Shown here: positions 32,069 through 41,105 of the stretch, in pieces
How the letters are laid out: the number at the start of each line of letters is the position of its first letter
Numbering within the stretch: the first letter of the stretch is position 1
The notes under the pieces: generated by a model
The model's input: only the letters and a program-made list of their open reading frames with translations
The model's database searches: none
Told to the model about the DNA's origin: nothing
Made by a program: the position numbers and the translations under genes
Origin: Desulfovibrionales bacterium
GTDB taxonomy: Bacteria; Desulfobacterota; QYQD01
NCBI GenBank assembly: GCA_028715605.1
Contig: JAQURM010000001.1
Coordinates: forward strand, 124,001-188,000
DNA: 64,000 nt
Direction: 5' to 3'

Positions 32069-32983
32069 ATGATAAAAGAAATTTCTATTGATCTCACATA
32101 TAAGTGTCCATTTCGATGTATCCATTGTTCGAACGAGCCGTCTTGTTTGCACGAACAGTTGTCCTTTGAAAATTATAGCTTGATGCTTAAGTATTTCATA
32201 GAGCATCATAGCCTGAGAATCGTAGAATTCGGAGGCGGGGAGGCTTTCTGCCATCCTGATTTTATTAAAATGGCTAATTTAGTTCCTGAAGGGATAAAAA
32301 AAATTATATATACTTCCGGCTGCCTCGGACTTAAAGGCCATGATTTTTTAACCTTGCAAGATACTGCTCTTCTTAAGTCATTAGGTTTTGAACAAATTAG
32401 TATTTCTGTTTACAGTCATCTTTCCGCTATTCATAACCAAATAATGAAGTTAGATAACGCTTATAAAAGAGTCATGTTTTCTCTTGAGAATTTGCAAAAA
32501 GTGGGACTTAGAATTTGCATTCATATTGTTGTGACAAAATTAAATATTGATCACCTTGGAGAAACTGTAGCTTCTCTTTATAAACGCTTTAATATTTCTA
32601 ATTATCGCCTTTTGCGTTTTGTGCCACAAGGGATCGGGTATTTAAATCGAAAAAAACTCGAAGTCGATAATGGGCTTGTTGACCTAAAGAATTTTTCCAA
32701 GAATATGATGCAACAATTTAACGAGATAAATATTTCTTATGCTGGGTATCCTGCAATTATTAAATGCCGACCTCATAAAGAGATTAAAGATAAATGCTCG
32801 GCTGGTATTGAGTTTGTTCATATTCTTCCTAATTCAAAAATAATTCCTTGTCCTTCTTTTAAATGGCTGAAATCTGATTGTAGATATTCTCTATCATTGC
32901 TGGATATTAATAGGTTGGGGCTTTGGAGGGCAACTAAAAGAAATGACTGTTGGCAAAAGGAAGTTCGGTCATCTAACAGGTGA
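32069..32983 (+). CDS. Radical SAM enzyme, unknown substrate
   Basis: About 304 residues. The [4Fe-4S] motif CPFRCIHC (Cys13, Cys17, Cys20 from the chosen ATG) lies in DLTYKCPFRCIHCSNEPSC. Next come FGGGEAFCHPDF (the GGE SAM-binding motif), SISVYSH and, near the C terminus, scattered Cys residues (KCRPHKEIKDKCSAG, IPCPSF) that resemble a short SPASM/twitch cluster site. It lacks the CNYxCxFCF pattern of viperins. A TTG at 32051 overlapping mazG is an alternative start. Given the TS-like, kinase-like and MazG-like partners, a nucleotide or a small molecule attached to it is a likelier substrate than a peptide, but SPASM-type proteins usually act on peptides, so both remain open. Confidence 0.88.
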   Translation: MIKEISIDLTYKCPFRCIHCSNEPSCLHEQLSFENYSLMLKYFIEHHSLRIVEFGGGEAFCHPDFIKMANLVPEGIKKIIYTSGCLGLKGHDFLTLQDTALLKSLGFEQISISVYSHLSAIHNQIMKLDNAYKRVMFSLENLQKVGLRICIHIVVTKLNIDHLGETVASLYKRFNISNYRLLRFVPQGIGYLNRKKLEVDNGLVDLKNFSKNMMQQFNEINISYAGYPAIIKCRPHKEIKDKCSAGIEFVHILPNSKIIPCPSFKWLKSDCRYSLSLLDINRLGLWRATKRNDCWQKEVRSSNR

Positions 32984-32996
32984 AGGAGTAATTACA

Positions 32997-33422
32997 ATGA
33001 ATATACAAAAATTGATTGATAAAATTTGGAAAGACCCTTCTATGAGTGATGATGAAATCATATCAGCCATTCAGAAGCTCCCATCAAACCAATTAGCATT
33101 ATTGCATGGATTATATCAACATATTAAAAATGATACGGTCGACGCTTGGCTGTGTCGTGTGGATACACATCATGACTATACAATCAACAGCTTTACTAAA
33201 GCATCACTCGATGAGCGTAACTTTTTTAGAGATATTATCATTTGCTTCTATCTGTCTGAGTATAGATTGGATGGCCTTTTGTATTGGCCCGGTGAAATGA
33301 GGGATAGACAATTGAAAGATATGATAAGGAGTTATGGTCTAAACAAGGATGTTCTTCTTACAATTCATCAAAATTGGGTTTGTATTAAGAAAATGGTTGG
33401 TCGTGTAAAATCTTTTGTGTAA
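32997..33422 (+). CDS. Unknown 141-residue protein ending the nucleotide operon
   Basis: The ATG at 32997 has a GAAGGAG site that overlaps the stop of the radical SAM gene. The product is soluble and looks helical, beginning NIQKLIDKIWKDPSMSDDEI and containing HHDYTINSFTKASLDERNFF and YWPGEMRDRQLKDM. I recognise no domain. Same strand, spacing and AT-rich composition as the five genes before it, so it is probably part of the same system. Confidence 0.7.
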   Translation: MNIQKLIDKIWKDPSMSDDEIISAIQKLPSNQLALLHGLYQHIKNDTVDAWLCRVDTHHDYTINSFTKASLDERNFFRDIIICFYLSEYRLDGLLYWPGEMRDRQLKDMIRSYGLNKDVLLTIHQNWVCIKKMVGRVKSFV

Positions 33423-33431
33423 ATTCTGAAA

Positions 33432-33488
33432 TCCCGCGAAAGCGGGAATCCAGAGAAAAAAGACTGGATTCCGGGTCAAGCCCGGAAT
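33432..33488. terminator. Two hairpins between convergent operons
   Basis: TCCCGC-GAAA-GCGGGA (33432-33447) and ATTCCGGG-TCAAG-CCCGGAAT (33468-33488) are perfect stems. They lie just after the nucleotide operon, which converges on the trehalose gene at 33615. The sequence is also a common dispersed palindrome. The run AGAAAAAAG between the stems may serve as the U-tract for the minus-strand transcript, but this is a weak terminator by eye. Confidence 0.45.
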
Positions 33489-33614
33489 GACAATAATACA
33501 TGAAGATAGGACATTAATATTACAGGTATCAATAAATCCTTCGTATGTTGTAAGCAATGCTCAAGCTTGCTAACAATCTGAAATAAAAGCTAGAGATATT
33601 TGACTATCAGGGTG

Positions 33615-35858
33615 CTATAGATTAGCAAACCATGAGACTTTTGATAACCCTATAAGTTGTTCAAAGAACACCCTTACCTCTTCCTGCCTCTTTAAATAGT
33701 AATCTGCCTCCGGGTTTCCTCCAATGCAGATGGATACGCCTCGTCCCTTTATGGCCCTAAAGGCGTCCTCGTCCGTGGTGTCATCACCCACGTAGATCGG
33801 CATTTTTCCTTTCCCGACCTTTTCCATTATCCATAAGACTGCCTTTCCCTTGTTCCAGGCCGTCAGCGGTCTGATCTCGAAGACCTTTTTACCCGCGGTG
33901 ATCCTGAAGGTATCTTCATATCCCCTTACCGTCTCCCGGAAGGCATTTAAAAACGCCCCTATATCTTTGAGGCTGACCTTCCTGAAGTGGATGCTGGCCG
34001 TAATGCCTTTATCTTCAACCATGACGCCCCGGATCGGCATCAAATCTTCCCTCAATCTGCGCAAAAGCCCTTCCAGCCTGTCTCTGTCACCTGCCGATTG
34101 ACCGCAGACCGCCTGCCGCCTGCCGTTCCAGATCTCAGCGCCATGATTCCCCGCATAGATAATATCTTCTATCCCAACCCTTTCCTTTATATCCTCAAGG
34201 GCCCGTCCGCTTATTATGGCTATAGGCATCTGTTTCTTTAATCTGAGCAGGATATCGCGAATCTCGTCCGGGATGAACGCCTTATCCGGCGATTCAACAA
34301 TAGGACTCAGCGTACCATCATAGTCGAGAAACAAAAATGTATTCTTTACCGGTATCCTGTCGAGATTATCAAACAGATAACGGCCTGTCGCAGATTTCAT
34401 CCAACAGATATTGACAATCTCATGGAGAACATCGGCGATCCATTTATAAATATCATTTGCTCCTACCTGCTGCCTGAGAACGGCCATACGGCCGGCCTTT
34501 TCGGTGTGCGGCATCTTCAAGGCCTTGTATATCAAATCAGAAAAGCCCTCCACATCGTATGGATTTACCAGCAGGGCCCCTTCCAGCTCCTCGGCAGCGC
34601 CGGCCAGCTCACTCAAGATTAACACACCATGTCCATCGGCCTGGGAGGCTACATATTCCTTGGCCACCAGGTTCATGCCGTCATAAACAGAGCTTATTAT
34701 AGCTACGTCCGCCATCCGGTAATAGGCCACCAGTTCCTGGTGCTCCACCTTCCTGTCGATGTAAACTACAGGCTTCCAATCCGCCGTTGAGTGCTTCCCG
34801 TTTATCCTGGCGATAAGCTCCCCGACGGCCTTCTGGTAACTCAGGTATGGCTCCTTCGTCCGCGTCGGGACGGCGATCTGGATAAAGGTAAACCTTCCCC
34901 TGTACTTTGTATATCGTTCGAAGAACAGGTCAATAGCCTGAAGCCTCTTGATAAGGGCCTTGGTATATTCCAGCCGGTCCACACCGATACCGATGTAACC
35001 TTGATCAAGCCTATGTTTTTCTTTTATTCTTTTGATGGCGTTAACAGCCCGTCGGGACATGGCCATAGAGTGGAACTTCTGATAATCAATGCTTATGGGA
35101 AAGGCCTTTAGCCTTGTGGCATGTCCTTTATAAGTGACCACTGCATTCCGGTAATCCAGCCCGGCATCCAGGCATTCCTTCACGCAGTCCATAAAGTTCT
35201 TCGCAAAAAGAGGGATCTGGAAGCCGATAAGGTCATTGCCTAAAAGACCTTCCAGTATCTCCTTTGCCTGCGGACAAACTCTGAAGACGCCCCAGTCAGG
35301 CCAGGGGATATGCCAGAAATGTGCAATGGTCAGGTCAGGCTTGCAATTCCTCAGGAAACCGGGCAGAAGGCAGAGGTGATAGTCGTGTACCCAGACGACG
35401 GAATCGCCACCGCTTTCCTCAAGAACAGCCCGGGCAAAGATCCGGTTAGCCTTTTTATAATCTTCCCAGAATCTTTTCCTGAAATAGACCCTATCCAAGG
35501 TTATATGGCAGAGGGGCCAAAGTACCTGATTGGCGTACCCATGATAATAATTTTCAGTTATGCCTGAACTTAGCCAGACCCGCTTTAAGGTATATGAAGG
35601 GTTTCCGGGTGGGACGGGGATGCAACTCTTATTATCCACGACATCTTTATCCCTGCTTCCGCTTCCCCAGGCCACCCATATTCCCTTGGCGGCCCTTAAG
35701 ACGTCGTCCAGAGCGGAGGTAAGGCCGCCGGCCGGCCTGTCCACTTTAATCTGTGCCCCTACCTTCTTATGGATGTAAGGCTCCCGGTTAGAGACGACCA
35801 CCAGGTTCTTGCCGGAAAAATTCTCTTCGAGAAGCAATTGTAGCCTGTCTGAATTCAC
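33615..35858 (-). CDS. otsAB: Fused trehalose-6-phosphate synthase/phosphatase (OtsA-OtsB)
   Basis: A 747-residue bifunctional enzyme that makes trehalose from NDP-glucose and glucose-6-phosphate. Residues about 1-490 are a GT20 synthase: VVVSNREPYIHKK, RPAGGLTSALDDVL, VVWVHDYHLCLLPGFLR, GIGVDRLEYTKALIKRL and DGMNLVAKEYVASQ. Residues about 500-747 are a HAD phosphatase: FLFLDYDGTLSPIVESPDK, AIISGRALEDI, NHGAEIW and YVGDDTTDEDAF. Fusions of this order occur in plants, yeast and some bacteria. The gene opens a 10-kb run of osmoadaptation genes; MscS lies next upstream on the same strand. Confidence 0.95.
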   Translation of the reverse strand: MNSDRLQLLLEENFSGKNLVVVSNREPYIHKKVGAQIKVDRPAGGLTSALDDVLRAAKGIWVAWGSGSRDKDVVDNKSCIPVPPGNPSYTLKRVWLSSGITENYYHGYANQVLWPLCHITLDRVYFRKRFWEDYKKANRIFARAVLEESGGDSVVWVHDYHLCLLPGFLRNCKPDLTIAHFWHIPWPDWGVFRVCPQAKEILEGLLGNDLIGFQIPLFAKNFMDCVKECLDAGLDYRNAVVTYKGHATRLKAFPISIDYQKFHSMAMSRRAVNAIKRIKEKHRLDQGYIGIGVDRLEYTKALIKRLQAIDLFFERYTKYRGRFTFIQIAVPTRTKEPYLSYQKAVGELIARINGKHSTADWKPVVYIDRKVEHQELVAYYRMADVAIISSVYDGMNLVAKEYVASQADGHGVLILSELAGAAEELEGALLVNPYDVEGFSDLIYKALKMPHTEKAGRMAVLRQQVGANDIYKWIADVLHEIVNICWMKSATGRYLFDNLDRIPVKNTFLFLDYDGTLSPIVESPDKAFIPDEIRDILLRLKKQMPIAIISGRALEDIKERVGIEDIIYAGNHGAEIWNGRRQAVCGQSAGDRDRLEGLLRRLREDLMPIRGVMVEDKGITASIHFRKVSLKDIGAFLNAFRETVRGYEDTFRITAGKKVFEIRPLTAWNKGKAVLWIMEKVGKGKMPIYVGDDTTDEDAFRAIKGRGVSICIGGNPEADYYLKRQEEVRVFFEQLIGLSKVSWFANL

Positions 35859-36002
35859 AATCCTAAGATATCTCTCCCTTTATTCTCCAGTGCGTACCAA
35901 CCAGAAAGATAATTGCACTATCTGCCTGGTCTTAAACAAGTTCGTCCGGGGCAGAAAATCATCTATTCCTATTCCATCTGCTCTCCCGAAAACACGTCTT
36001 TT

Positions 36003-37040
36003 TTATTTATCCGGTCCTTTTTCTTCCTTAAGATAAACCGTCCGGTGCGGAAACGGAATCTCGATCCCCTCTTCTTTAAACCTCTTGAATATCCTCTTTC
36101 TAAGTTCGTGCTGGGCGAGATACTGGTCAACAAACTCTTGCACCTGGCATATCAGGGTAAAATCGAGTGAGCTGTCCCCAAATCCGGGGATGAATCTGAC
36201 AAAAGGCTCCGGGTCGGCCAGCAGACCGGGTATCTCGCCGACAGCCTTTTTTGCCTCTTCGATAAGGACGCTCTCCACCTTTTCGGGATCGGAGCTATAA
36301 CTTACGGAGACCGGGATCAGCAGAGACATCCTTTTCTCCGGCAGGTAATAGTTAGTCACTATGCTCTGGGACAGTTTGCTGTTTGGAATTACCACCATAT
36401 TGTTAGGCAACATCCTGATCCGGGTAGTCCTCCAGGTAATATCCTCGACATAGCCCTCCTGACCGTTCTCAAGCCTTACGAAATCTCCGATCCTTACGGA
36501 TTTCTCCAGGAGTATATGCACGCCGGCAAAGAGGTTGGAGAGGGTATCCTGCAAAGCCAGGGCCACGGCCAACCCGCCCACACCCAAGGCGGTGAGAAGA
36601 GGCGCTATTGATATACCGAGAGTGGTAAGTATTATCAAAAAACCTACGATCAAAATAGTACCCTTTAAGATACCATGGACGAGACCGGTGGTGGGTATGG
36701 GAATAGCCGACTTCTCAATATAATTTCTAAATGCCTGTCCGGCCAGGTTAGCGGCGGCTATGGTGGCCGAAAGGATTAAAATGACGTGAATGGCCTTGCT
36801 TATATAAGATACGTATTTGGCTGGAAGTTCGGATATACCAAAACCAAGGTATAGTCCGATGGCAATGCACCAATAAACAGATGGGGTCCGGAGAGAGTGT
36901 ACTATAAGGTCATCAATTTTGGTATGGCTCCTTTCCGCCCAGCGGTGAAGAACTCTAAAGGCCATGCTCCTTACAAAAAATAGGACTGTTACAGAAAAAA
37001 GGCTTACTAAAATCGGAATGGTCATGCCTTTAATTGTCAA
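36003..37040 (-). CDS. MscS-family small-conductance mechanosensitive channel
   Basis: About 345 residues. Four or so N-terminal membrane segments are followed by the conserved pore helix and beta domain: LLTALGVGGLAVALALQDTL, AGVHILLEKSVRIGDFVRLE, EGYVEDITWRTTRIRMLPNN and MVVIPNSKLSQSIVTNYYLP, then the alpha/beta vestibule ending in GIEIPFPHRTVYLKEE. It releases solutes on hypo-osmotic shock. The TTG at 37040 is preferred as start because GGAGGT lies six bases upstream; a GTG at 37061 contains that site, and an ATG at 37025 is also possible. It fits with neighbouring solute-synthesis genes. Confidence 0.93.
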   Translation of the reverse strand: MTIKGMTIPILVSLFSVTVLFFVRSMAFRVLHRWAERSHTKIDDLIVHSLRTPSVYWCIAIGLYLGFGISELPAKYVSYISKAIHVILILSATIAAANLAGQAFRNYIEKSAIPIPTTGLVHGILKGTILIVGFLIILTTLGISIAPLLTALGVGGLAVALALQDTLSNLFAGVHILLEKSVRIGDFVRLENGQEGYVEDITWRTTRIRMLPNNMVVIPNSKLSQSIVTNYYLPEKRMSLLIPVSVSYSSDPEKVESVLIEEAKKAVGEIPGLLADPEPFVRFIPGFGDSSLDFTLICQVQEFVDQYLAQHELRKRIFKRFKEEGIEIPFPHRTVYLKEEKGPDK

Positions 37041-37290
37041 ATTCGCACCTCCGGGACACACTTTTTAGGGAAAATCTGAGAGCTTAAAAGGACGTCTTGG
37101 TGATCCTGTTATAAGGTAACACAGGACCGGCCAAAGATACAAGCCCTACCCGGCTACTACTGCACCGCTTTTCTCTACACGATAAATTCTTTTGAGCCGC
37201 CTGCCCCGAGCCTATTCCTTTTCATGCTGTAGCTATTGACATTTGCAGCCTGGATTTCTATAACCAATATGAGATAATCTTAAATACACA

Positions 37291-39090
37291 TTGAATAACA
37301 CCAGGCTAAACTTGAAAATCGATAAAGCGCAATTCTTTGCCCTGGGCAAATGGTTTTTAAATTATGTCCTGATCGGTGTTATCGCCGGTTGCGGTGCTAT
37401 CATATTCTATTTCTTATGCCAGGTTGGGCTGCATTATTTTCTGGATTTCTTAGCTGGTTACCGCCCGCCCCATCCCGCTGGTGAAGCCCCTTTATTCAAG
37501 GAATTCTCGACTCCTTTCCGGCGGTGGGCGCTGTTGCTGGTGCCGGCCCTGGGTGGGCTTGTCAGCGGCTGGCTGGTTTATACTTTTGCCCCGGAGGCAG
37601 AAGGCCACGGCACCGACGCCGCCATTGAAGCGTATCACAAAAAGGGAGGGTTCATAAGATCCAGAGTCCCCGTTATTAAGACCCTGGCCTCTTTTATAAC
37701 TTTAGGTACGGGAGGCTCAGGAGGACGGGAGGGCCCCATTGCCCAGATTGGAGCCGGCTTTGGCTCATTTCTGGCTACCCGTTTGAAGCTATCGGACCGG
37801 GAGCGCCGGATCATGCTGGCCGCAGGTATGGCGGCCGGCGTAGGAAGCATATTCCGGGCGCCGTTGGCTGGTGCATTATTTGCGGCTGAGGTTTTATACA
37901 AGGAAGCCGAGTTTGAATCTGAAGTCCTTATCCCGGCCGGCATTTCTTCCGTGGTGGCCTATTGTGTCTTCTGCCTGGTTTTTGGCTGGGGGTCGCTCTT
38001 CACCACCCACGATTTTGTCTTTAATGATCCACGCCAGCTCTTTCCATATTCGGTTCTTGCCCTAATACTGGCCGGCGCCGCCTTTCTTTATGTCAAAATT
38101 TTCTACGGCGTCCATGATATTTTCAAAAAAATAAACCTCCCTAATTATATCAAACCGGCCATGGGCGGCTTTCTTACCGGGTGCATCGGATTCTTTTTAC
38201 CCCAGACACTGGCCTTCGGGTATGGCTTTATACAGATGACCTTGAACAATTTGGTGGCCATCCCCGTTTTAGTTGCGGTGGGACTGGGCAAGATATTGAC
38301 CACTTCCCTCTCTATCGGTTCCGGTGGAAGTGGAGGGGTCTTTGGTCCGGCCATGGTTATAGGAGCTTCTTTAGGTGCAGCCGTGGGGCAGGTTTTTCAT
38401 TACTTGATGCCCGATATAGTGCAGCAACCAGCGGCGTTTGCTATCGTGGGTATGGCTGGTTTCTTTTCCGCGGCCTCCAAGGCCCCGTTTTCTACCATCA
38501 TCATGGTAAGTGAGATGACCGGTTCTTATCATCTGCTTCTTCCGGCCCTCCTGGTCTGTACCCTGGCCTTTATCTTTTCGCGGAAATGGACCATTTATCA
38601 TAAACAGGTTTCTTCACGCATTGATTCACCCGCCCATGCCGGAGACTTCCTAACGGATCTTTTAGAAGGACTAACCGTCCGCAGTCTGGAAAACAAGATA
38701 AGAAACATAATTACCGTACAAGAAAATGTTAAGTTCAAAGATTTCTTATATACCTTCTCTCATGCGGAGCAACACTACTTTCCGGTAATAAACAGTCGGA
38801 ATAAGTTAACCGGCATCTTCTCCATTAATGATATCAGGCACCATCTCTTCGAGCATGACCTCGATGACCTGGTCATCATGAAAGACATCGCCTGGTCAGA
38901 AGTCATAACCACGCATCTCGCCGAAGATCTGCACACTGTCCTGAAAAAATTCACAGCCAAAAATATTGACATGCTGCCCGTGGTAAGGGAAGACAACCCC
39001 GGAGAACTAAGCGGCATGTTATCCCGCCGGGACGTAATCGAATTGTATAATCAGAAGGTCTCTGACCTGCAACGTCTGAAGGGGTCTTGA
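37291..39090 (+). CDS. ClC-family chloride channel/antiporter with CBS domains
   Basis: A 599-residue membrane protein. ClC ion-pathway motifs are present: GTGGSGGREGPIAQIGAGFG (with the gating Glu of GREGP), MAAGVGSIFRAPLAGALFAAE-like helix in parts, and GSGGSGGVFGPAMVIGA. The hydrophobic core ends near residue 430, and two CBS domains fill the C terminus (IRNIITVQENVKFKDFLYTF to ARRDVIEL-like end), possibly binding adenine nucleotides. The start codon appears to be TTG. Cl- movement at changing osmolarity or acid stress is expected; it stands between MscS and TreT genes. Confidence 0.94.
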   Translation: MNNTRLNLKIDKAQFFALGKWFLNYVLIGVIAGCGAIIFYFLCQVGLHYFLDFLAGYRPPHPAGEAPLFKEFSTPFRRWALLLVPALGGLVSGWLVYTFAPEAEGHGTDAAIEAYHKKGGFIRSRVPVIKTLASFITLGTGGSGGREGPIAQIGAGFGSFLATRLKLSDRERRIMLAAGMAAGVGSIFRAPLAGALFAAEVLYKEAEFESEVLIPAGISSVVAYCVFCLVFGWGSLFTTHDFVFNDPRQLFPYSVLALILAGAAFLYVKIFYGVHDIFKKINLPNYIKPAMGGFLTGCIGFFLPQTLAFGYGFIQMTLNNLVAIPVLVAVGLGKILTTSLSIGSGGSGGVFGPAMVIGASLGAAVGQVFHYLMPDIVQQPAAFAIVGMAGFFSAASKAPFSTIIMVSEMTGSYHLLLPALLVCTLAFIFSRKWTIYHKQVSSRIDSPAHAGDFLTDLLEGLTVRSLENKIRNIITVQENVKFKDFLYTFSHAEQHYFPVINSRNKLTGIFSINDIRHHLFEHDLDDLVIMKDIAWSEVITTHLAEDLHTVLKKFTAKNIDMLPVVREDNPGELSGMLSRRDVIELYNQKVSDLQRLKGS

Positions 39091-39105
39091 AAAGACACTC
39101 TCAGC

Positions 39106-40317
39106 TCACAGCTCCAAAACGTTCTTACCCTTGTTCTCTAACGCATACCAGACCGAAAGATAGTCTCTTATCTGCCTGGTTATAAGGAAATTAATCCGCA
39201 CATATTCCCTGCCTTTTTCACCCATCCGCGCCGCCATTTCCGGATTATTCAAAAACTGCCTTATCCTGAAGGCGGCGCCTTCCACAGAATGTACAAGAAA
39301 GCCGGTGACGCCGTGGACTATTTGCAGGGGGATACCGCCTACGGCCCCTCCTATGACCGGCTTTCCTTTCCACATGGCCTCGGAAACGGTAAGGCCAAAA
39401 CCTTCTCGCGTGGACTTTTGCAGAATAACATCCGCCATCCTCTGCAGGGCATTTATGTCCCTGTCGCTGAATGCCGGCAACAAGAGAATAAATATGTCTG
39501 GATCATCGGCCGCATATCCCCTTACCTCTTTTAAAACCTCCTCCCCTTCCGGATCGTCGGCTGCCGGGCTCCCTGCCAGAACAAGAATACAGTCATTATA
39601 TTTCTTGACGATCTTATAAGCCCTTATTACCCCTGTTGGATCCTTAAAACGGTCAAATCTTGAGACCTGTAAGATTATGGGCCTGTCTCTTGGTATCTGA
39701 AGTCTTTCCGAAACCTCGCTTGTTTCCTGTTCGGTAAGCTCCCGGTTCTTTTCGCTCAGGGGATCGATAGACGGAGCGATGATAAATTCGTCTATAGGTA
39801 TGGACCGGGCAAATCTGGCCACAGAAAAAATGGCGGCATCATATTTCTCCCAATAACGCCTCAGATAATCGCTCACTTTTTTCAAAGGGTTCGCGGCGTC
39901 GATGTGACATCTCCATATCCATTTCCCGGTTTTCCTGAACTCGATAAGGGGCGCCGGCTGGGGGTCGTGGATTAAAACCGCATCTGCATCCAGGTTGAGC
40001 TTCTCCGCATTTTTTTTGTTTACCTCATAATGGTATTCCCACATTTCCTTGCTGATATGGTCAAGATTCCCCTGAAGCGTGTTGTGGATTCTTTTGGTTA
40101 TATCAAAAAACCTGTCGTCTCCCTCAATGACTTCCCACCTTGCATCTATGTCCAGTCCCCGAAGCAGGGGGATCATTCTCTGGAGTATCTCGGCCACTCC
40201 ACCACCGGCCCGAGTAGAGTTTATGTGAAGAAAAGACCTGTTTCTTAATTTCTCGCCGAGCTTCTGTAGTAGTTGCAAGTCTCCTTTGGGCACAATGCCT
40301 GAGTAATCTGAGATCAT
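39106..40317 (-). CDS. treT: Trehalose synthase TreT (GT4, ADP/UDP-glucose + glucose)
   Basis: A 403-residue GT4 glycosyltransferase that reversibly joins NDP-glucose and glucose to trehalose in one step. TreT features: HINSTRAGGGVAEILQRMIP, the family stretch RWEVIEGDDRFFDITKRIHN, VLIHDPQPAPLIEF, IWRCHIDAANP, ILQVSRFDRFKDPTGVIRAY and the nucleotide-sugar motif KSTREGFGLTVSEAMWKGKP. It gives the cell a second trehalose route beside OtsA-OtsB. A DUF5752 gene lies three bases upstream on the same strand, as in other treT loci. Confidence 0.93.
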   Translation of the reverse strand: MISDYSGIVPKGDLQLLQKLGEKLRNRSFLHINSTRAGGGVAEILQRMIPLLRGLDIDARWEVIEGDDRFFDITKRIHNTLQGNLDHISKEMWEYHYEVNKKNAEKLNLDADAVLIHDPQPAPLIEFRKTGKWIWRCHIDAANPLKKVSDYLRRYWEKYDAAIFSVARFARSIPIDEFIIAPSIDPLSEKNRELTEQETSEVSERLQIPRDRPIILQVSRFDRFKDPTGVIRAYKIVKKYNDCILVLAGSPAADDPEGEEVLKEVRGYAADDPDIFILLLPAFSDRDINALQRMADVILQKSTREGFGLTVSEAMWKGKPVIGGAVGGIPLQIVHGVTGFLVHSVEGAAFRIRQFLNNPEMAARMGEKGREYVRINFLITRQIRDYLSVWYALENKGKNVLEL

Positions 40318-40320
40318 CGC

Positions 40321-41019
40321 CTACATAACCTCCATGTCGCGCCTGGCCTCTTTCTCAACCACTTCGGTTATATGTTTCCTGATCTCTTCTATGCTATGCA
40401 TAAAAGGGTCTATGGCCCTTATCTTTTCTGCCAGATCTTTCTTTTCCAGGGAGGTCTCTATCCACGCGGAAAAATCATCTATGCCGCTACCCAGACGCAT
40501 CCTTGCCTCGTAGAAATGATAATATATCGAACCAGCATCCACATACTTTATAGCCATTAAGAATTCGGCAAGGTTCTTTACCCTTATCCCGACCGGAAAT
40601 ATGAGGGTTCTGGTCTCATTAAAATGGAATTCATCTCCGGGCATAGCCTCCCTTGGCTCAGGAAAATCTATTAAATAATGATCGATTACTGCCGCCAGCG
40701 CACTGCGCAGATCCTCTATCCTCTTAAATTCGTATGGGTCCAGAACCGATAGATGCTCGGCCAGCGCCTCTTCTTCCAGACTTTCGCCGGCCCATTGGGC
40801 AAAATCGTTGGTATATTGATAGATATGACCCTTCAAGAAATATTGGTAGGTGTGATGAAATATGGCCTCATCACTGACATGAGCAATTATGTCTCTAAGT
40901 TCCCGGAGATTTTTTGCCTTTTCACCTGTGGATTTTAGTATGCTCGCACACTGTCTAAACTCAAAGGGTGGTATGGGTTTTTCCACCTGCTCTCCCAAAG
41001 ACACTTCGAGTGCTGTCAA
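40321..41019 (-). CDS. DUF5752-family protein linked to treT
   Basis: A 232-residue cytoplasmic protein. Two similar halves can be read: FEFRQCASILKSTGEKAKNL then IFHHTYQYFLKGHIYQYTND, and GIRVKNLAEFLMAIKYVDAG then SIYYHFYEARMRLGSGIDDF, each followed by a helical end with DPYEF/DPFMH. This is the DUF5752 pattern, of unknown function, regularly next to trehalose synthase genes. It ends three bases from the treT start, so the two are co-translated. Perhaps it regulates or assists TreT; that is only inferred from the linkage. Confidence 0.82.
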   Translation of the reverse strand: MTALEVSLGEQVEKPIPPFEFRQCASILKSTGEKAKNLRELRDIIAHVSDEAIFHHTYQYFLKGHIYQYTNDFAQWAGESLEEEALAEHLSVLDPYEFKRIEDLRSALAAVIDHYLIDFPEPREAMPGDEFHFNETRTLIFPVGIRVKNLAEFLMAIKYVDAGSIYYHFYEARMRLGSGIDDFSAWIETSLEKKDLAEKIRAIDPFMHSIEEIRKHITEVVEKEARRDMEVM

Positions 41020-41105
41020 AAATTAACCACCTTCCCTACACCTCAGTGCGTCTGAAACGTTCGTTTCTTTCCTATCTTCCTTATCGGTAAGAGCTGCCGC
41101 CGTCC

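Noticed and set aside
32069-32983. Prokaryotic viperin
   Set aside because: A radical SAM gene beside a nucleotide-kinase-like gene suggested it, but the CPFRCIHC motif and SPASM-like Cys at the end differ from the CNYxCxFCF pattern of viperins.
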